Source of the DNA: Datisca glomerata
Lineage: Eukaryota > Streptophyta > Magnoliopsida > Cucurbitales > Datiscaceae
NCBI GenBank assembly: GCA_003255025.1
Contig: QANY01002366.1
Coordinates: 2,022,130 to 2,086,129 of the forward strand
Reading direction: 5' to 3'
DNA length: 64,000 nt
Shown here one piece after another: positions 1 to 12,257 of the stretch. A program made the position numbers and the translations under genes. The notes beneath the pieces are model-generated. The model did not search any database, had not been told where the DNA came from, and saw only the letters and a list, made by a program, of their open reading frames with translations. Numbering within the stretch: the stretch's first letter is position 1; each line of letters starts with the position of its first letter.

Positions 1-1500
1 TTACTATGATCACAAGTATTTAAGCATTAAAAACTCAGATCGTAAAAATTTACACCGAATATACAACAGTGGGTCTAAAATATTTGATCCTACTAGGGAA
101 AACCAAACATGAGGAAATATAGTTTTGTGTTTCTTAAAATTGATGTCACCTTGCATCTTAATTTTTCTTGATATGATCACAAGTATGGTGTGGTTTTCTG
201 ATACTGCCATAAAAATTATTCAATGTCGTCATCATTTTGAGAGCTTCTTTTCATGAAACGAACTCCATAGTTGAATTATCATCTTCAACTTCATCATCTT
301 GATTATTTCTCATGACACTAACAATTATCAACTCGTCAATAAATAATACAATATTTAAAAAATTAATATCTTGTCTTAATTAGTAATACCGTGTCTTAAT
401 AAGTTAATTTATCGATTATGCAATATTCACTAAAATAATAGATTTTGAAGGACCCAAAACTATTATTTTTTAGAGGTTTATGCCTAATATACTCTAATTA
501 CCAGGTTACCATTTATATTATCACATCACCGCAATATTAAGCATAATTTTGTGCCATGTAACATTGCTCTTGTAAGTACCGATGAGAATTAGACTAAACT
601 TGTTAATTGACATTAATTGAAGATCATAAGTTATCATACTAAGGGTTCTTTTATTTAACCATTTAAATAATTTATATACCACCCTTCACTTTGTACCATT
701 ATTTTTCTTTCGATTAATGTGTCTGACACATTGACACTCATATTCAAACTAAATTACCACTAAAACCTTTTAGTTTTTCCGGACTCATCTCCTCTGATTA
801 CTACTAACCTTGAGTTTACAAAAATTATTGGATTTACTTTTAAGTGAACTTAATTATTTGAATTTATTGGGTTTACCAGTTATAATGGTTATATTGGAGA
901 GTGAAAGCAACAGTAAAGGATTTGAATGGACAATAATGTGCAAACATATGAATATGTTATGAGCTTAGGAGACAAATAAGCAATTGATCCCTTTTTCATG
1001 GCTCTCCAATGCTTGCTTTCCTTTGATTTTTTGGCTTACCAATAATTAAATGTTGCTGTCTTTTGTTCTTATTTGAACTTTAAAAGTAGCCTTCTTTTCG
1101 TTTTTGGTTCTTTCTTGTGCTATATAATTGTCCATAATTTTACAGGGAATCATTCTTTCATGAACTTTTCCGTATTTTTTTTTGTACGTACTCCTTTTGT
1201 AATTTGAGGATGATTTAGTATTCTCTTTGAAATTTTTTGCGATCAAACCTTTAATTCTGAAGTTCTTAGTTTTGAAACTTTGATGGCATGGCTAATGGAA
1301 AACATAAACATGTGTCGTTGAGCCTCATCATAGGTGAAACTTGAACTAGTAAGGGTGTGTGATGGATTGGAAGGTCTGGCCATTGTTATCGTCTGGGCTT
1401 GATTTAAAGTAGGCCCAAAGACTTTTGACTATCTCCAGTTTGCTCCTATTTATTGAGTTTGATTGAAGAAGTCTAGCTCTGAAAGTAGTGTTGCATATAT
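1..1500. other. AT-rich intergenic sequence, no gene seen
   Basis: No open frame here resembles a known family, and no convincing splice-linked exons or RNA gene were seen. The sequence is AT-rich with short homopolymer runs. It may be decayed transposon or intergenic DNA. Confidence 0.5.
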
Positions 1501-1529
1501 TTATGCATCTTTTGAACGATGGTGAGGGT

Positions 1530-1985
1530 TCATTGGATGAGCTTCCTCTAGATTGTTGAAGGCCTTAATAGGATGAGTTTTCTATTTTTTAGAATGAGTT
1601 TCCCTCATACGAGCTTTCTCTGGATAGGGATGAGTCTCCCTTAGATAATCTTCTTCTAGATGATTATGAGTCTCCCTCATATAAGCTTCCTTCGAATTAT
1701 GATTAATGTCTTTTGAATGAGTTTCATCTAGATTAGGATGAGTCTCTCTCATATGAGCTTCCTCTAAATGGAGATTAGCCTTTCATAAATAAGATTCCTT
1801 TAAATGAGGATAAGTCTCCCTCAGATGAACTTCTCTTATATTGGAATGAGTGTCCCTCAGATGAGCTTCCTCTAGGTTGAGATGGATCTCCCTCATATAA
1901 TTTTCCTCTAGAAGGAAACTAGTCTCCTTGGACGAGCTTCCTTCAAACAAGGATGATTCTCCCTAGATAGGGATGAGCCTAAAAT
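1530..1985. repeat. Degenerate minisatellite (GATGAGTCTCCCTCA-type units)
   Basis: Around ten imperfect copies of a unit alternating GATGAGTCTCCCTCA with GAGCTTCCTCTAG follow one another, spaced roughly 40-55 bases with many substitutions and small length changes. Stops in every frame argue against a coding repeat. The copies differ from one another about as much as expected for an old array. Confidence 0.75.
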
Positions 1986-2779
1986 CGTCCCAGGGCTTGT
2001 GTGCATAACGTCATTCATTCAGACGTGCATGCTAGGGGAACTGCATTGTCCATAGAATCATCTTTATTGTAGTTTGCATTCATGTTCACTATGAAAACAT
2101 AAATTTTATTTCAAATTTGGAAAAATAAGAGATTTTTTTAGATGGGAATGCAATGTTTCTCATAAAGGGTGTCAAACTGTAAATGTAAGAAATTGTCAAG
2201 TGTTACCATGGGTCACTCTTAGATCAACCGGTGAACGGAGAGAGAAAAAGACCGTAAGAGTTTCAAATGGACACTAAAGTGGCACCTTGACAAACGCACT
2301 CAGACGACGAGGTTATGGAAGTCTTAAAGACTTCAGAGAGCTATGGGATAACATTTTTGTAATAGGGCGCTCTTTGTATTTACAGAAGATCTTAGATTGT
2401 GGTAATTATGAAACTTCATCTCTTTATCAGTAGGCAGTAGCATCAAAAGTGAATTATGTATAAAGTCATAGTTCCTCCTTTCGATCACCAACGAAAAGAC
2501 TGAAAAATCAAATTATGGTTAGGAGTTTGAAGTTTGTTGATTTGTTGTTCACTGTCGAAAGGTGATACATATATAAGTTTTGAAGTTAGACATGATATGT
2601 AATCAAATGATTATATAGAAGTTAAATAATGTAAATAGAAACTTTAAAGATTAGTTAGTTGTTATTATAGTTTGTAAACTGAAGTCAAAAGAAAAATATG
2701 TATATACCTTTTTATCTATGCCAAAATGAAAACAAAGTGAAAAAATTATTTCCCTTTTCTGTAAGGGACAATCTATGAA
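1986..2779. other. Intergenic, no gene recognised
   Basis: No protein family, RNA gene or clear repeat was recognised. Between about 2210 and 2400 the base composition is less AT-biased than the surroundings, but no long frame is open there. Confidence 0.4.
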
Positions 2780-2783
2780 ATAT

Positions 2784-2852
2784 GAGGTGCATAGATGCAT
2801 GTGTTGTGGTGCTGCTTTGCCTAGAGCCCATGGTATTGACGCTAGTTTTATT
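2784..2852. repeat. Direct repeat, copy 1
   Basis: About 70 bases beginning TATGAGGTGCATAGATGCAT recur with a few substitutions near 3170. Both copies end at the same phrase, GACGCTAGTTTTATTACT. The ~390 bases between them are very AT-rich. The pair could be a local duplication or the short ends of an unrecognised element. Confidence 0.8.
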
Positions 2853-3169
2853 ACTAGAATATGAAAAGTCTCTATTTATATATTGAACTACAAAATACAG
2901 TTTCCTTTTTCATGAAGTCTATACATCTTTACTAATTAATGGCACGTTTACTAAAATTTTTGGACTGAGAATTTAGATTTATGATTCAGATTAAGGATTT
3001 GAATTAAAAATTTAGATTTAATATTTGTAATATTGTGTTTACTATAAATTTGAATTATGTTAAAATATATTATTTAAATTATATTAGATTATATAAGTTT
3101 ATTATAATGTCATTCAATTAATTATCTGGGGGTTTGAGTAATGACTATAAAATGAGTATTTTTTCCTAT

Positions 3170-3241
3170 GAGGTGCATAGATGCATGTGTTGTGGTACTG
3201 CTTTGCCTGGAGTCCATGGTATTGACGCTAGTTTTATTACT
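3170..3241. repeat. Direct repeat, copy 2
   Basis: Second copy of the repeat found at 2784-2852, in the same orientation, differing at a handful of positions (for example GCTGCT versus ACTGCT). Confidence 0.8.
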
Positions 3242-3423
3242 TCATCAATAGAAAATGAATATCTGATATGAGATCTAAATCTTTATCTCTCTCTTCAATC
3301 AAATTACTATTAGATATTTATAAAATCTAATTTTTGATATTCACAAATATACTCATATATTTTAAATTTCTGAAAATTCATCCTCATATATTCAAATTTC
3401 TGAACTTCAGTATATCTCCACAG

Positions 3424-4690
3424 TGTTAGAGTTGTATCAAAATTTATCAATCCAATTGATAGATTTAATTGATCATTATCAATTAAATAAATAATTAATT
3501 TTTATTTACTAACTATCCAATAATTAGAAAATAATAAACCAATTAAATTTAATATAAATAATCACACTTAACTAATTAAGTGACATCACCCATCACATAT
3601 TGGTCTATGAAATATGCTTTGGCACCAAAACATATTTTGATCCAATTTACTTCATTTCTCTATTCCTATTCTCATGAGCTAATTCTAAGACCGGATGGAC
3701 CCACATGAAAAAAGTAAAGGATTCAAACACCCAGTGAAGTTATCTCCATACATTCTTGAGCTATTTAATCATGACATCATACGACTCCACTATAGGTTTG
3801 ATATCGAATCAACTCTCGATTCATGCGCACTACATTTAAAAGTTGGTATAAATAAACCCTTTTTTATTTTCACGGCCGCACAATATTTTAAGATAATACG
3901 CATCATGAATATCAATAATAAGAGTGGAATATAAAATTTCAATTTTACTCCTCTTGTTATTATTTTCTTAACTCTTTTATTGACTGTGAATAGAAAAGAT
4001 ATAATAGTGAATTGTCTCATACAATTCACAAGTCTTAATCAATGACTCAATTCATTGAATATTTGCCCAGGTTAATTTATTCACACACCCATCAATAAAG
4101 CATAAGGTGATATTGTTGCTTTCGCAATCGAACTATAAATTTTCATATCTATGAATCAGGTAACTCCAAATTAATTGAATTACAATCTCAACAGTTGATG
4201 TATTGCCCGCTAATTCTAACTCACTCATTTGGCATATCAAAGATTACAACTGACTAAGTCAAGCTACTTATGCACCTTAAGATTAAGGTAATTATGAAAA
4301 TACCCTTAAGGTGTAACAATTAGATTTAGAGCTAGGTAAATAGTTTTGGGCTCTAAATTAATTTGTTACCAGTCTATTCAACATGTTTATAACATGTCTA
4401 GGTTAACCATTTGAGTCTCCACTCTCATGCCCCAAGACTGGCATCCATTGGTTAAACCTAATAGTCGTAATTGGATTTTATTGTTGAGTCGATCCTAAGA
4501 CTACGAATACGTTCTGAACTTTCTTAGAAGAGTTCATCTGGAGACGGTTCTGTCTTCAATCTTCGTTCATTGATAAAAGTTCCAGGACTTGAGTAATTTA
4601 TAAATACACTTTAATTTAAAATAAAACTTTCAATTTATTCATAAGAATTCAATAATACTAATGTCTGAGAAATAACTAAATACAAATAAA
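3424..4690 (-). mobile_element. Probable LTR-retrotransposon noncoding segment, minus orientation
   Basis: The stretch has no long conserved frame but reads like LTR or leader sequence of a plant LTR retroelement. On the minus strand its right end (about 4550-4660) matches the plus strand at about 40440-40560, sharing the phrases CAGACATT, TTAAATTAAAGTGTATTT-like and TTACTCAAG. Dispersed copies of one noncoding segment in opposite orientations are expected of a repeat family. The precise ends and family could not be fixed; copia-type is a guess. Confidence 0.4.
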
Positions 4691-5780
4691 TAGTTATTAT
4701 ACGCTACTTTATGGACATATTTCAACGGTTGTGTGTGTTCATGATCACATTGTCAAACTTCCCAGTTGTATGTGTTTGTGACATTTCATTACTTCTCAGC
4801 TTAAATAGAGGTTATGTTTGTTTCAATGTTAAATGGCTTCCCTTCAAGATGATAAATAGTCGCGTGTTTATGATGGAAACTAAATTGGCAATATGACGGA
4901 AGTCACTTTAGCTCCCGTGTTCTTTGACAAATCGTATTCCCTCACTGATCAGGTCCATCATAACTCAAAGTGATTATTGGGATGTCATGAGATCGTAACA
5001 TTTGTTAACAGTGCATCTGTGTCATCAAGGGTTACAATTTTATCTTATCTAAAGTTTGATCACTTACCACAAGCATGGTGATGGGGATGTCAGAATTTTT
5101 GATTACATGTCAGAGAACATATGGCTTGTGTTCGATAGGGACATCGACCTTGGTGGGAACGAAAAAGTAGTATCACTTAGGTGGAATAGAGAATCATGAT
5201 GGCTATTCTGACACATTCAACAACTCTTGTCAAATCTAAACATGAAGAAGGGAAGGCTAATAATCTTTTCGATAGTACACGTTACCAGTGAAATAGATTT
5301 AATTACAAAACTTGATTTTCATTAAGGAATCCTAAAGCATCTCACATTCCTACACTATCCTGATCCATGAAAACCTATTTAAGAAAATTGAGTTTCACAG
5401 TAAAGTGACAATCCTTCATTGGCTCAGATCTGAAGATACCAATGGAGATATACATTTTCATAAGTGACTTGACATTGCATGCCCTAAAATTCCTGATGAC
5501 ATAGCCAAAGCAAAGTAGCCACAAAAATCTAGGTGAAAAGAAGCGTTTACTAAAGATATACCGACAAAGCTTCCTGCTATAGTAGCTGCCACTGCCAAAG
5601 GCAAAGGGGTGGACCTACAACGAGCATTCTGATGTGAATCGAGTAGATCAATTACAATGTTACTTGATTGTGTTTATCTCTACTCTTCAAAAAAATTTGC
5701 AGTCTTCTCGAATTTGCTCTGAATTTCTAGCCATGTAGTTGATCATCTTTTGCTATTTTATGAACCATTATTTTGAGTCC
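4691..5780. other. No gene recognised; possible retroelement remnant
   Basis: Short frames only, none matching a known family. It borders the retroelement-like segment on its left and may be part of the same decayed element, but no gag, protease or polymerase motif could be read. Confidence 0.35.
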
Positions 5781-5789
5781 ACCATTTTG

Positions 5790-6290
5790 TGTATGCGCAT
5801 TCTCCCCTCCTTGAATGCACCTAGAGTGATAGTTCAGACCTGAGTTACATTTTGTGGTAATTTTTTTTCATTACCTCAAATGCACTCAGAGAGATAGCTG
5901 AGATACGTCCAGTCCCAACATACACTACATGATAATTTATCGTTACCACATATGTACCTAGTGAAGTAAAAAACCATTCTAAGCTACCTAGGAGAGGCGC
6001 ACTTAGAAGTGAGATACGTTCAGTCCCAACGTTCAACTCACGATACTTTTTCGTACCATGAGTGTACCTGGCGAAGTGAAATAATCATTCTAAGCGACAT
6101 GTAACAGGCACACTTAGAGATGAAAAACTTCCAGTCCCAACCTACACCTCCTGATAATTTATCTTTACCACATGCGTGCCTGGCGAAATGAAATACACAT
6201 TCCAAGTGATTTGTGACAGGCGCACTTGGAGTTGAGATATGTTCAGTCCTAAACGACTCGTGTCAGGTGCATTTAGTAATGTTTTGTCAT
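5790..6290. repeat. Tandem repeat, period 111 bp, about 4 degenerate units
   Basis: The word AGTCCCAAC or its variant recurs at 5911, 6022, 6133 and 6244, that is every 111 bases. Around it, GCGCACTTAGAAGTGAGATACG-like and GTGTACCTGGCGAAGTGAAAT-like phrases recur at the same spacing. Substitutions are frequent but the register is constant, so this is an old tandem array with a fixed period. No coding potential is seen. Confidence 0.8.
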
Positions 6291-7560
6291 GATTGGAACT
6301 TTTATTAATTGTCAAGTTTCTTGATAAATGGTTTGGCCAAATGTATGCTTAACAATGATTTAAATCCATTTTTCCTTCGTTGATCAATTGTTTAGCTCTG
6401 ACTGTACGCACAACAGTACACGTATATTGTGCGACCCCTCATCTTCATAATCTTCTGCATGGTCCATAGCTTTATCATTGAATCATTGCACATAATTTGA
6501 TAAGTCCTCATTCAACCCTTGTGATTCTCTTCCCAATTCTAGAATGCTCACTATTTCTCTTGACATAAAAAAAACTTGGCGCGATAGATGAAAGTCATTT
6601 TTGCACATGTCAGGACTGAGCCCGACGTTGGGATGGAATCACATGTGTCATCATAAACCACTATCGCGTGGAAACCTCTATCTGAGGTATGGTATTGTGA
6701 ATCACCAGCCATGGGAGATGGGAGATGTCAATGACATGGGCGTGCTGGCTCGAGTGCATGTTGACTGTTGGCTTGAGGTGTGCTTGTTGTTCATGAATGT
6801 AATAATGTGAAAGAGTGCATCAACGTGATATATGTGCTAGCATGAGGGTGTGCGCCACACGCTTCGTGGGAGGTATCATCATAGGGTGAAAACACAAAGT
6901 ATCACATAAGGTGTCGTTGCAAGGTGTCACGAGAGGTATATTTGTAGATCATGTCATGGAGCATCATCACGATATATGATAATTACGTCATATGGGAGGC
7001 TCTGTCGTAGGTGTGTTATGAGAGTGTAGTGATAGTTATGCTATGGCAGTATAGTGGCAGTTGTGCTACGACAACAGGGTGACTGATGTGCTATGACCAT
7101 ACAATGCAAATGTGTTCTATGAAAGAGTATTCATAGGCATGTTATGGTAGCGTAATGGAATGTATGCTATATAAGCGCAGTGCCAGGTGTGTTGTGGCAG
7201 CGTAGTTGTGATGTGGCACTGGAGTCGTAAGTAGGTTGTGGCAACACAGTTGCATGTTGCGTACCTCGCAAACAATATTTTTTTTAATGAAAATTAGTAA
7301 ATAGTGAAGAGAAATAAACAAAAATGAACATCTAAAGATTAAATAAAATAATTGGACAATAATAGTAAATATGTAAAGATTTATTAGAACTCATTCAGTC
7401 ATTAGCATCATACACTTGTGATACTACACTAGCACCAATATACACCTGATGTAATGGAGAACAAAACGTAATTTTATGGGAGAATATAATTCTCAAAATG
7501 CAATGGCGCCTCAGTGATTAACCATAGTAAATAAAAATAATGGTGGAATAACGGCTACAC
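6291..7560. other. No gene; degenerate GTGCTATGGCAGCGTAGTGG-like repeats at 6990-7250
   Basis: Between about 6990 and 7250, phrases such as GTGCTATG, GGCAGCGTAGTG and CAGTGGCAGGTGTG recur at irregular spacing of about 30-45 bases, which suggests an old minisatellite. The rest shows no recognisable gene. Confidence 0.45.
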
Positions 7561-8282
7561 AGACTGCGTGATGAAGTCTGAGCTGCGCTGGGGAGGCGTT
7601 AGATGTATACATGCAGCGGCACCTTATACGCCATCACATGGAAAGGCGTCTTGGGACACCTTTGCATGACATGCAAAGGCGTGTTGGCCGCCTTTGCATG
7701 TTGCAATGGCTTTTTTATTATTTTGCAAGAAATTTGTTTTTTCAATTTTTTTTACCTCACAACCACAATCATAGGGTGTACGAAGCACCATTGCACTATC
7801 CCACAATAGTTAGCATGCAAGAAAGTTTGTAGCTTTGTTACAGCCATCAAGCAATAGCTATAAAAATCACAAGTTGTGAAATCTTTCTTCTTTCCTCTTT
7901 CATCATGATTTTTTTGTGTTGGATTCCGAGATATTTTCTGAGCTTTTTTTTCATTTTTTCTTCTGAAATCACACATAGAGTTGTCATAACCATGTAATTG
8001 CAGATCATCAACAAAGCGCATTACATGCTACTTTGCACAACCAATCTTCTTTCTGTACTTGAATGACCTCTCTGCTTGAAGCATCTTTTACAAGTGCTCA
8101 TGAGTGAAATATTAGTTAAGTCGTCATGCGTCCTGTGCACTAGTTGTATTTGCATTGTAGTAACAAATGAGGTTATGACAAAAGAAGAGATTGAATAGTT
8201 TGCTTATGTTCTCATTGTTAGTAATTGTCATGGGTATTGGGACGTTGTTGATGATGACAGACGCTGAGAGGATATAAGTGGT

Positions 8283-8546
8283 CTAATTTGTTCGGAGTTG
8301 TTCGCGACTGATCATTTTGAATGGAATGGAAGAGGCACATGCAAATTTTGTTGAAAGTTCCATATAGGAACGTGGTAAGATGTTTAACATTGTCAAAATT
8401 TCATCATTGGAACTATAGAGATCCGCATAGAAGATTTGTAATTCTCTTATAGCTATAATGTGATCCATTCCTAGTATAGCGCTAACTACCATAGCAGCGA
8501 TATGATGCTCCTTGGAAGTAATTTCGTCAGCCACATGGACCGCCAT
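8283..8546 (-). pseudogene. Start of gag of a Tat-like Ty3/gypsy element
   Basis: A minus-strand frame of 87 codons starts about 100 bases downstream of a Tat-type primer-binding site, where gag of these elements normally begins. The peptide contains no motif I can name, and it is far shorter than a full gag, so it is either truncated or interrupted by a stop. The call rests on position after the LTR and primer-binding site rather than on protein similarity. Confidence 0.45.
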
Positions 8547-8641
8547 GTTTTGCTAGTGATCTTGTGTAACCGTCAATCCAAGAGGAAGGCCTGGTAGATC
8601 ATCCATGTCTGGCCACAGTTGTAGTTACAGTGACAAATCAC

Positions 8642-8662
8642 TCCCCAATGGAGTCGTCAAAT
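8642..8662 (-). other. Primer-binding site of gypsy element (TTTGACGACTCCATTGGGGA)
   Basis: On the minus strand TTTGACGACTCCATTGGGGA closely resembles the TTTGGCGACTC-CTGGGGA primer-binding region typical of Tat/Ogre-lineage gypsy elements. It lies directly after a CA-ending LTR-like sequence and before the short gag-like frame. Confidence 0.65.
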
Positions 8663-9330
8663 GTTCAGGAGCTATGGGGGTGTGACAAATTGCTCTTGGG
8701 CGGAGAAATTGAGAGAGAATTCTCGTAAGTCTAGTAAATGGGGAAATACAAAATGAATCTCAAAGTGTCAAAAATCATTTACAATAAAAGGGAAGGCTAT
8801 ATTTATAGAGAAACTTCAATGTAGGGCCCACTCCAATTAATCCCTTGACTAATAATTGACAGTGGACCCTAGGTAATTGACACGTGGGCCGAGGTATCTA
8901 TGTAGAAGATTCTCATGTACGCTATCTTTCACATTGCGTCACGTGTCGCATGAAGTGACCGCGAATTTGGGAAGGAAGAACACGAAAAACGCCACATCGA
9001 TGAGATAGGCGGTATCCGTCCAGAACCCCTCCCAAGAGATGTCATAAGAACTAAATCCATTTCTAAAATGGGAAGACGACACATCCACGGCCCTCAAAGA
9101 GGCCATAATGGAGAAGGGGTATCATTTCCAATATAGCGAACTTCGTCCAAATCCTATCAGACCACAACCCCCAGAAATACTCCCATATAAGGGATTCACT
9201 CAAGTCTTTGTCACTTGACTTAGTGGTTACAATGATATGAATGAATATATAGAAAGAATAAATAATGCAAGATACATGTTATGTTGATTGATCACTAACG
9301 TGGATCAAGCATTCATGTTAAAAAATCAAA
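8663..9330 (-). mobile_element. 5' LTR of Tat-like Ty3/gypsy element
   Basis: The sequence adjoins the primer-binding site at 8642-8662. It carries a strong TATA box on the minus strand (TATAAATA at 8800-8807) about 140 bases before that site, as expected for U3-R-U5 order, and it ends next to it in ACA. The far end near 9330 is approximate because no second LTR was found in the window. The composition is GC-richer than the flanks. The interior of the element beyond the gag start was not recognised, so it is probably truncated. Confidence 0.55.
8800..8807 (-). promoter_or_regulatory. TATA box of the gypsy LTR
   Basis: TATAAATA on the minus strand within CTCTATAAATATAGCC, located in the LTR upstream of the primer-binding site. 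Confidence 0.55.
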
Positions 9331-10370
9331 GCTGACACTTACAGTAGTTCATAAGAGCAACATATGTCACATTGACGAGTTAGAGTCATAACAGTCAACC
9401 ATGTGAATAACGAAATGTGCACTCAATTACACTTCTTATTCTAGGTTCTTTTTAAATTTGTTGTTTTGGCTTCTCGTGTTTTTAGTGTTCTTGAGGAATT
9501 TTGGGTTGGGTTTTATTCTTCATATTAGGGTAGGTAGATGAGTTTATTGTTCTTTGCAGAACCATTTTAATTTGTTGGTCCCTTCTCTCTTTTTAAGCAC
9601 AACTGCTTTTTATGAGCTGTTGATGTCTTTGGTTGTTGGAGTGGCTTCAAGGTCTAAAACGATGGGTCTTGATGAGAAAGGGAAAGAGTTCGATCAGTTT
9701 TTAAAGAAAATTGAATCAAACTAAACAGTATATTCTGTATGAACCGAATCGTGAGTGAAATCACGATTCGTTTGGTTTAACAGTTCAGCAACAATGCCTG
9801 TACAGTTTAATTTTTAACAAAAATTCAACTTTAAAACCTTAAATCACCAAGCATCAGTAAAACACCAAATTAGTGAATCATTAACTAGTTCTGTGAATCA
9901 GTAAAGCACCAAACCACTAAATCTGTAAATCAGTAAATCACCTAGCTTAAACGCATAAATCACTAAAACGCAGAATAGCGGTAAACCACCAAACAAAAAT
10001 CCAAAAGGCAGATTCTCAGTAACAAAATATCAGAAAGTTCATGGTCCTAAAATGAGCCTTAATACCAAACAAAAATCATAAACGAGCCGTAAACCACCAA
10101 AGGATTCAACGAAAATCCTAAAACGAGCCCTAATCCCAGAAATTCCTAAACGAAAATCCTGAACTCCTAAAGAAAATGAGCTATAATCCCAAATCAGTGA
10201 ACAAAACAGTAAAGAAAATGAAGAAACATAATCACATTCAAGACAATCACACACGACAGAGAAGGAACAGAAGGAGGGAGAGAGAAATGAGCCCTAATCC
10301 CTACTCCTAAACGCAGTCGCCAAAGGGAGGAAGGAGAAAGGAGAAGGGGAAGCAAGAAGGGAAGAAGGAA
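9331..10370. other. Intergenic; A-rich CACCAAA/TCAGTAAA repeats and a 10-bp-arm palindrome
   Basis: From 9840 to 10200 short phrases (AATCACCAAGC, CAGTAAAACACC, CTAAACGAAAATCC) recur irregularly. At about 9750-9775, CGAATCGTGA and TCACGATTCG form a perfect hairpin with a 6-base loop. No gene is recognised. Confidence 0.45.
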
Positions 10371-10377
10371 CGAGAGA

Positions 10378-10450
10378 TCTAGAGATGGAACAAGGAGATC
10401 TGGAACGAGGAGATCTGGAACGAGGAGATCTGGAACGAGGAGATCTGGAG
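10378..10450. repeat. 15-bp tandem repeat AGATCTGGAACGAGG, about 5 copies
   Basis: Five head-to-tail copies of AGATCTGGAACGAGG, the first two slightly diverged, the last running into GGAGAACC. The period of 15 keeps reading frame, but the minus-strand frame across it looks like low-complexity sequence rather than a gene. Confidence 0.9.
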
Positions 10451-10470
10451 AACCTCTGAAGCTGCGGTAT

Positions 10471-10513
10471 TGGGTGGGGGGGGGGGGGGGGGAAAGGANG
10501 GGGGGGGGGGGGA
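10471..10513. repeat. Poly-G tract with one undetermined base at 10499
   Basis: Two G homopolymer runs surround GGAAAGGANG. The only N of the window is at 10499. The exact length of the runs should not be trusted, and any frame crossing this point is unreliable. Confidence 0.9.
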
Positions 10514-10799
10514 GGTGAAAGTGAAACGGAGAGGGTGAAATGCAGAAAAGGAAATGAACCCAACTCCATTTTCAGCTTATGTACTAAGGGAAGAAGGTGA
10601 AACGGCAGCGTATAGGGAGATCTGTTGAGAAATTACTTAGGATAAAACGACGTCGTTTGGTCCAGTTACATATGAAAAAGAACACTCGGATGACTGCCCA
10701 ATAGAGGAGAAAAAATGAAAAAGACCTCAAATAACAGAGTACTCTCAGAGGGGGAAGGGGGAATGTGGTCTTGAGAGGTTTGATGTGTGTTTGGTAAAT

Positions 10800-11930
10800 C
10801 AAAAAGATTATCTATGAATATCTAAGATTACGTCATTTTAACTATTAAAAATGATATCGTTTTGATAAAAATTAAGAGGGAATAATTAAAGTTATTTTGA
10901 GAGTTATAATTATGAGTTTAGTTTAGGGTTTAAAAATGACTATTATCAGGAGAATAAAAGTGTAATTTTCTCTAAATTATTTATAGGAAAATATTTTTTT
11001 TTTTTAGGTATCCACTCTAAATGATTTAAGAATGTTCCTTTGTTTTTTTTATCAATGTCGATTGACATATGTGGTATAGTTTTTTGGTGTTGGACTAGGA
11101 TGACCTTACCTCCAAACCATTTTTGTACATCTCTTTTCTTTAATACAATTTTTGTTTCCTATAAAACAAAATTCACAAGTTTTACTAAATTTCTTAAAAT
11201 AATATAAAATGATATGTTTTGTTCGTTTCCTGAATAATTCGTGAATTCATTAATGAAGGCCGTGAATTGTTCTAACAAAAAGATAATTAGTTTATTTTTA
11301 ACATATTACATATTATTGACAAAATATTTAACTATTATAATTGTAGAATAGTACTTCATATTTTCACCGTCCGTCAAGTTGACTAATCATGCCCTCTAAA
11401 TCTTGAGTTCATCTTGAACACAAACAATTCCTTCAAGTACTAGCCATGACATCTGATGTTAAAACCAAAATTTTAACTTGATTCGCGTAAGATAACATAT
11501 GTAGGTAGAGGTACGAGTCCAATGGAATTAATCGAATGCACAAAAACTAACCCGGACAATGATGTACCCCTAAAAGAACTTGATCAAGCACTCGACAAAT
11601 CAGGAAGACATTCTGGCAAAAAAAGAATCTGCCCTGACTCATGATGCTCGCCAAGAAAAAAAAATCACCGTTTGAAACTATAAAATGAAGTTGCAGAATC
11701 TATATCTACATAGTTCAATTGGATCAGCTTGCGAAGGGAGGACCTGCACATACATGTGCTATGATGTTCTAACTTCTAACCATAATGACAAGCATAGGCC
11801 TAGTGCGGAGATCATTATTCCCTATGTTTACATCTTGATTGAAGATCTACTGGACTCTAGTAGCTGATCCAGCTGATTGAATGTCCAGCAGCTGCCCTTG
11901 TCCTTGCCCAGCAGCCGCGGAAAAGGATGA
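10800..11930. other. Intergenic between repeats and the TRB 3' end
   Basis: No family, exon or RNA gene is recognised. The part nearest the TRB gene (about 11900-12257) is likely 3' untranslated sequence of that gene. Confidence 0.4.
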
Positions 11931-12257
11931 GAAGTACTGACACCAATATCGGATAGTTTGATTACAGAATTTTAATAGCTGATTGTTCCTCTGTTCTGAA
12001 CTCTCATCAAACTCGGATCATCTGCAACAAGAGAAAATGCAAATACAATCAACAGACTCCAGGGAGAAAACCCTAAACAATACAAATAATTGGCAAAAGA
12101 ATTCTGTATCTATTAACTGTCCTTTAGTGAAGCTAAGATAAACTAAAGTCTGATACAAAATAATGGAGAGAGACTATATGGTAGCTATATGATGCAGTGT
12201 TGTTTAGAAGTCAGGATTGCTAATCCAAAATCCAATAAAGAAATAAATAAAGACAAC

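Noticed and set aside
10294..10569. Minus-strand frame rich in Pro, Arg and Ser
   Set aside because: It crosses the unresolved base and poly-G runs and a 15-bp tandem repeat; no domain is recognisable.
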